Assembly (NCBI RefSeq): GCF_022539315.1 | Contig: NC_066316.1 | Span: forward strand, 54,933,994-54,997,993 | Reading direction: 5' to 3' | Source of the DNA: Serinus canaria | Taxonomy: Eukaryota; Chordata; Aves; Passeriformes; Fringillidae | Length of the DNA stretch: 64,000 nt | Shown: one piece after another, positions 63,748-64,000 of the stretch | Position numbering within the stretch: position 1 is the stretch's first letter | Layout of the letters: every line of letters begins with the position of its first letter | Position numbers and translations under genes: made by a program | The notes under the pieces: model-generated | Databases searched by the model: none | What the model was told of the DNA's origin: nothing | What the model saw: the letters and a program-made list of their open reading frames with translations, nothing else

Positions 63748-64000
63748 ATAGTATCATAGAATGATTTGTGTTGGAAAGGAGCTTTGAAGACCTTCTAGTT
63801 CCAGCTTCCCTGCATAGGCAGGGACATCCTTCACCAGACCTGTTTCCTTAAAGCCTGTTCTGCCTGGCCTTGGAACCTCCAAACACGGGGGATCCAGTCC
63901 CTCACCACCCTCATAGTAAGGAATCTTTTTTTTATTCTTTTCAGTCTGTATCTATCCTCCTTTGGCTTAAAGCCATTACCCTTTCTCCTCTTACAGGGCC
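63748..64000 (-). mobile_element. CR1 retrotransposon, antisense, truncated by the window edge
   Basis: It begins atagtatcatagaatgattt and continues gtgttggaaaggagcttt, ccctgcataggcagggacat, ccttcaccagacctgtttcc, gcctggccttggaacctcc, cctcaccaccctcatagtaa and ggcttaaagccattaccctt. This is the CR1 3' end in the usual order, still going at base 64000. The missing part lies beyond the window. Confidence 0.92.

Noticed and set aside
1..64000. Operons, CRISPR, phage or other microbial systems
   Set aside because: There are no dense same-strand coding frames, ribosome-binding sites or repeat-spacer arrays; CR1 content and AT-rich non-coding texture indicate a bird nuclear genome.
1..64000. Endogenous retrovirus with gag, pol or env
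   Set aside because: I saw no paired LTRs, primer-binding site or reverse-transcriptase frame other than CR1; the only weak hint is the C-rich patch near 26.1 kb.

Overview
This looks like bird genomic DNA, AT-rich and poor in CpG. The main evidence is repeated copies of the avian CR1 (chicken repeat 1) non-LTR retrotransposon. Several begin with the antisense CR1 3' tail (atcatagaatcaca-type) followed by the conserved 3' UTR (ggttggaagggacct-type, then ccctgcc...cagg). I cannot name the species or order. I recognise no protein-coding gene, rRNA, tRNA, CRISPR array or microbial system. The open frames are short, usually overlap on both strands, and read as chance ORFs or antisense of CR1. The window is best described as intergenic or deep-intronic sequence.

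Layout. Eight relatively well-preserved CR1 pieces lie at about 1270-1607 (+), 2288-2440 (-), 8387-9545 (-, the longest), 17161-17290 (-), 23221-23562 (-), 27951-28489 (-), 35633-36170 (-, internally deleted) and 63748-64000 (-, cut by the window edge). Three much older, heavily decayed CR1 relatives lie on the + strand at about 9960-11340, 51360-51725 and 57030-57200. They resemble the ancient amniote (CR1-L3-like) group better than the avian consensus. The rest is single-copy-looking AT-rich sequence.

Simple repeats and local rearrangements: a 140-bp (TA)n tract with CA/TG interruptions at 57418-57560; a four-copy 36-bp minisatellite at 59879-60022; (CCAA)n at 44387-44412; a (CAAA)n/A-rich tract at 49445-49517; and several short direct duplications, three of them within 13.5-14.2 kb. 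The best inverted repeat is a 24-nt-arm hairpin at 61824-61884, of about precursor-microRNA size.

Three stretches could be unannotated exons or coding fossils (23059-23156 +, 40216-40308 +, 43299-43490 -), but each is weak alone and they do not lie on one strand. I found no convincing new biological system. The hairpin, the minisatellite and the exon candidates are what I would check first.
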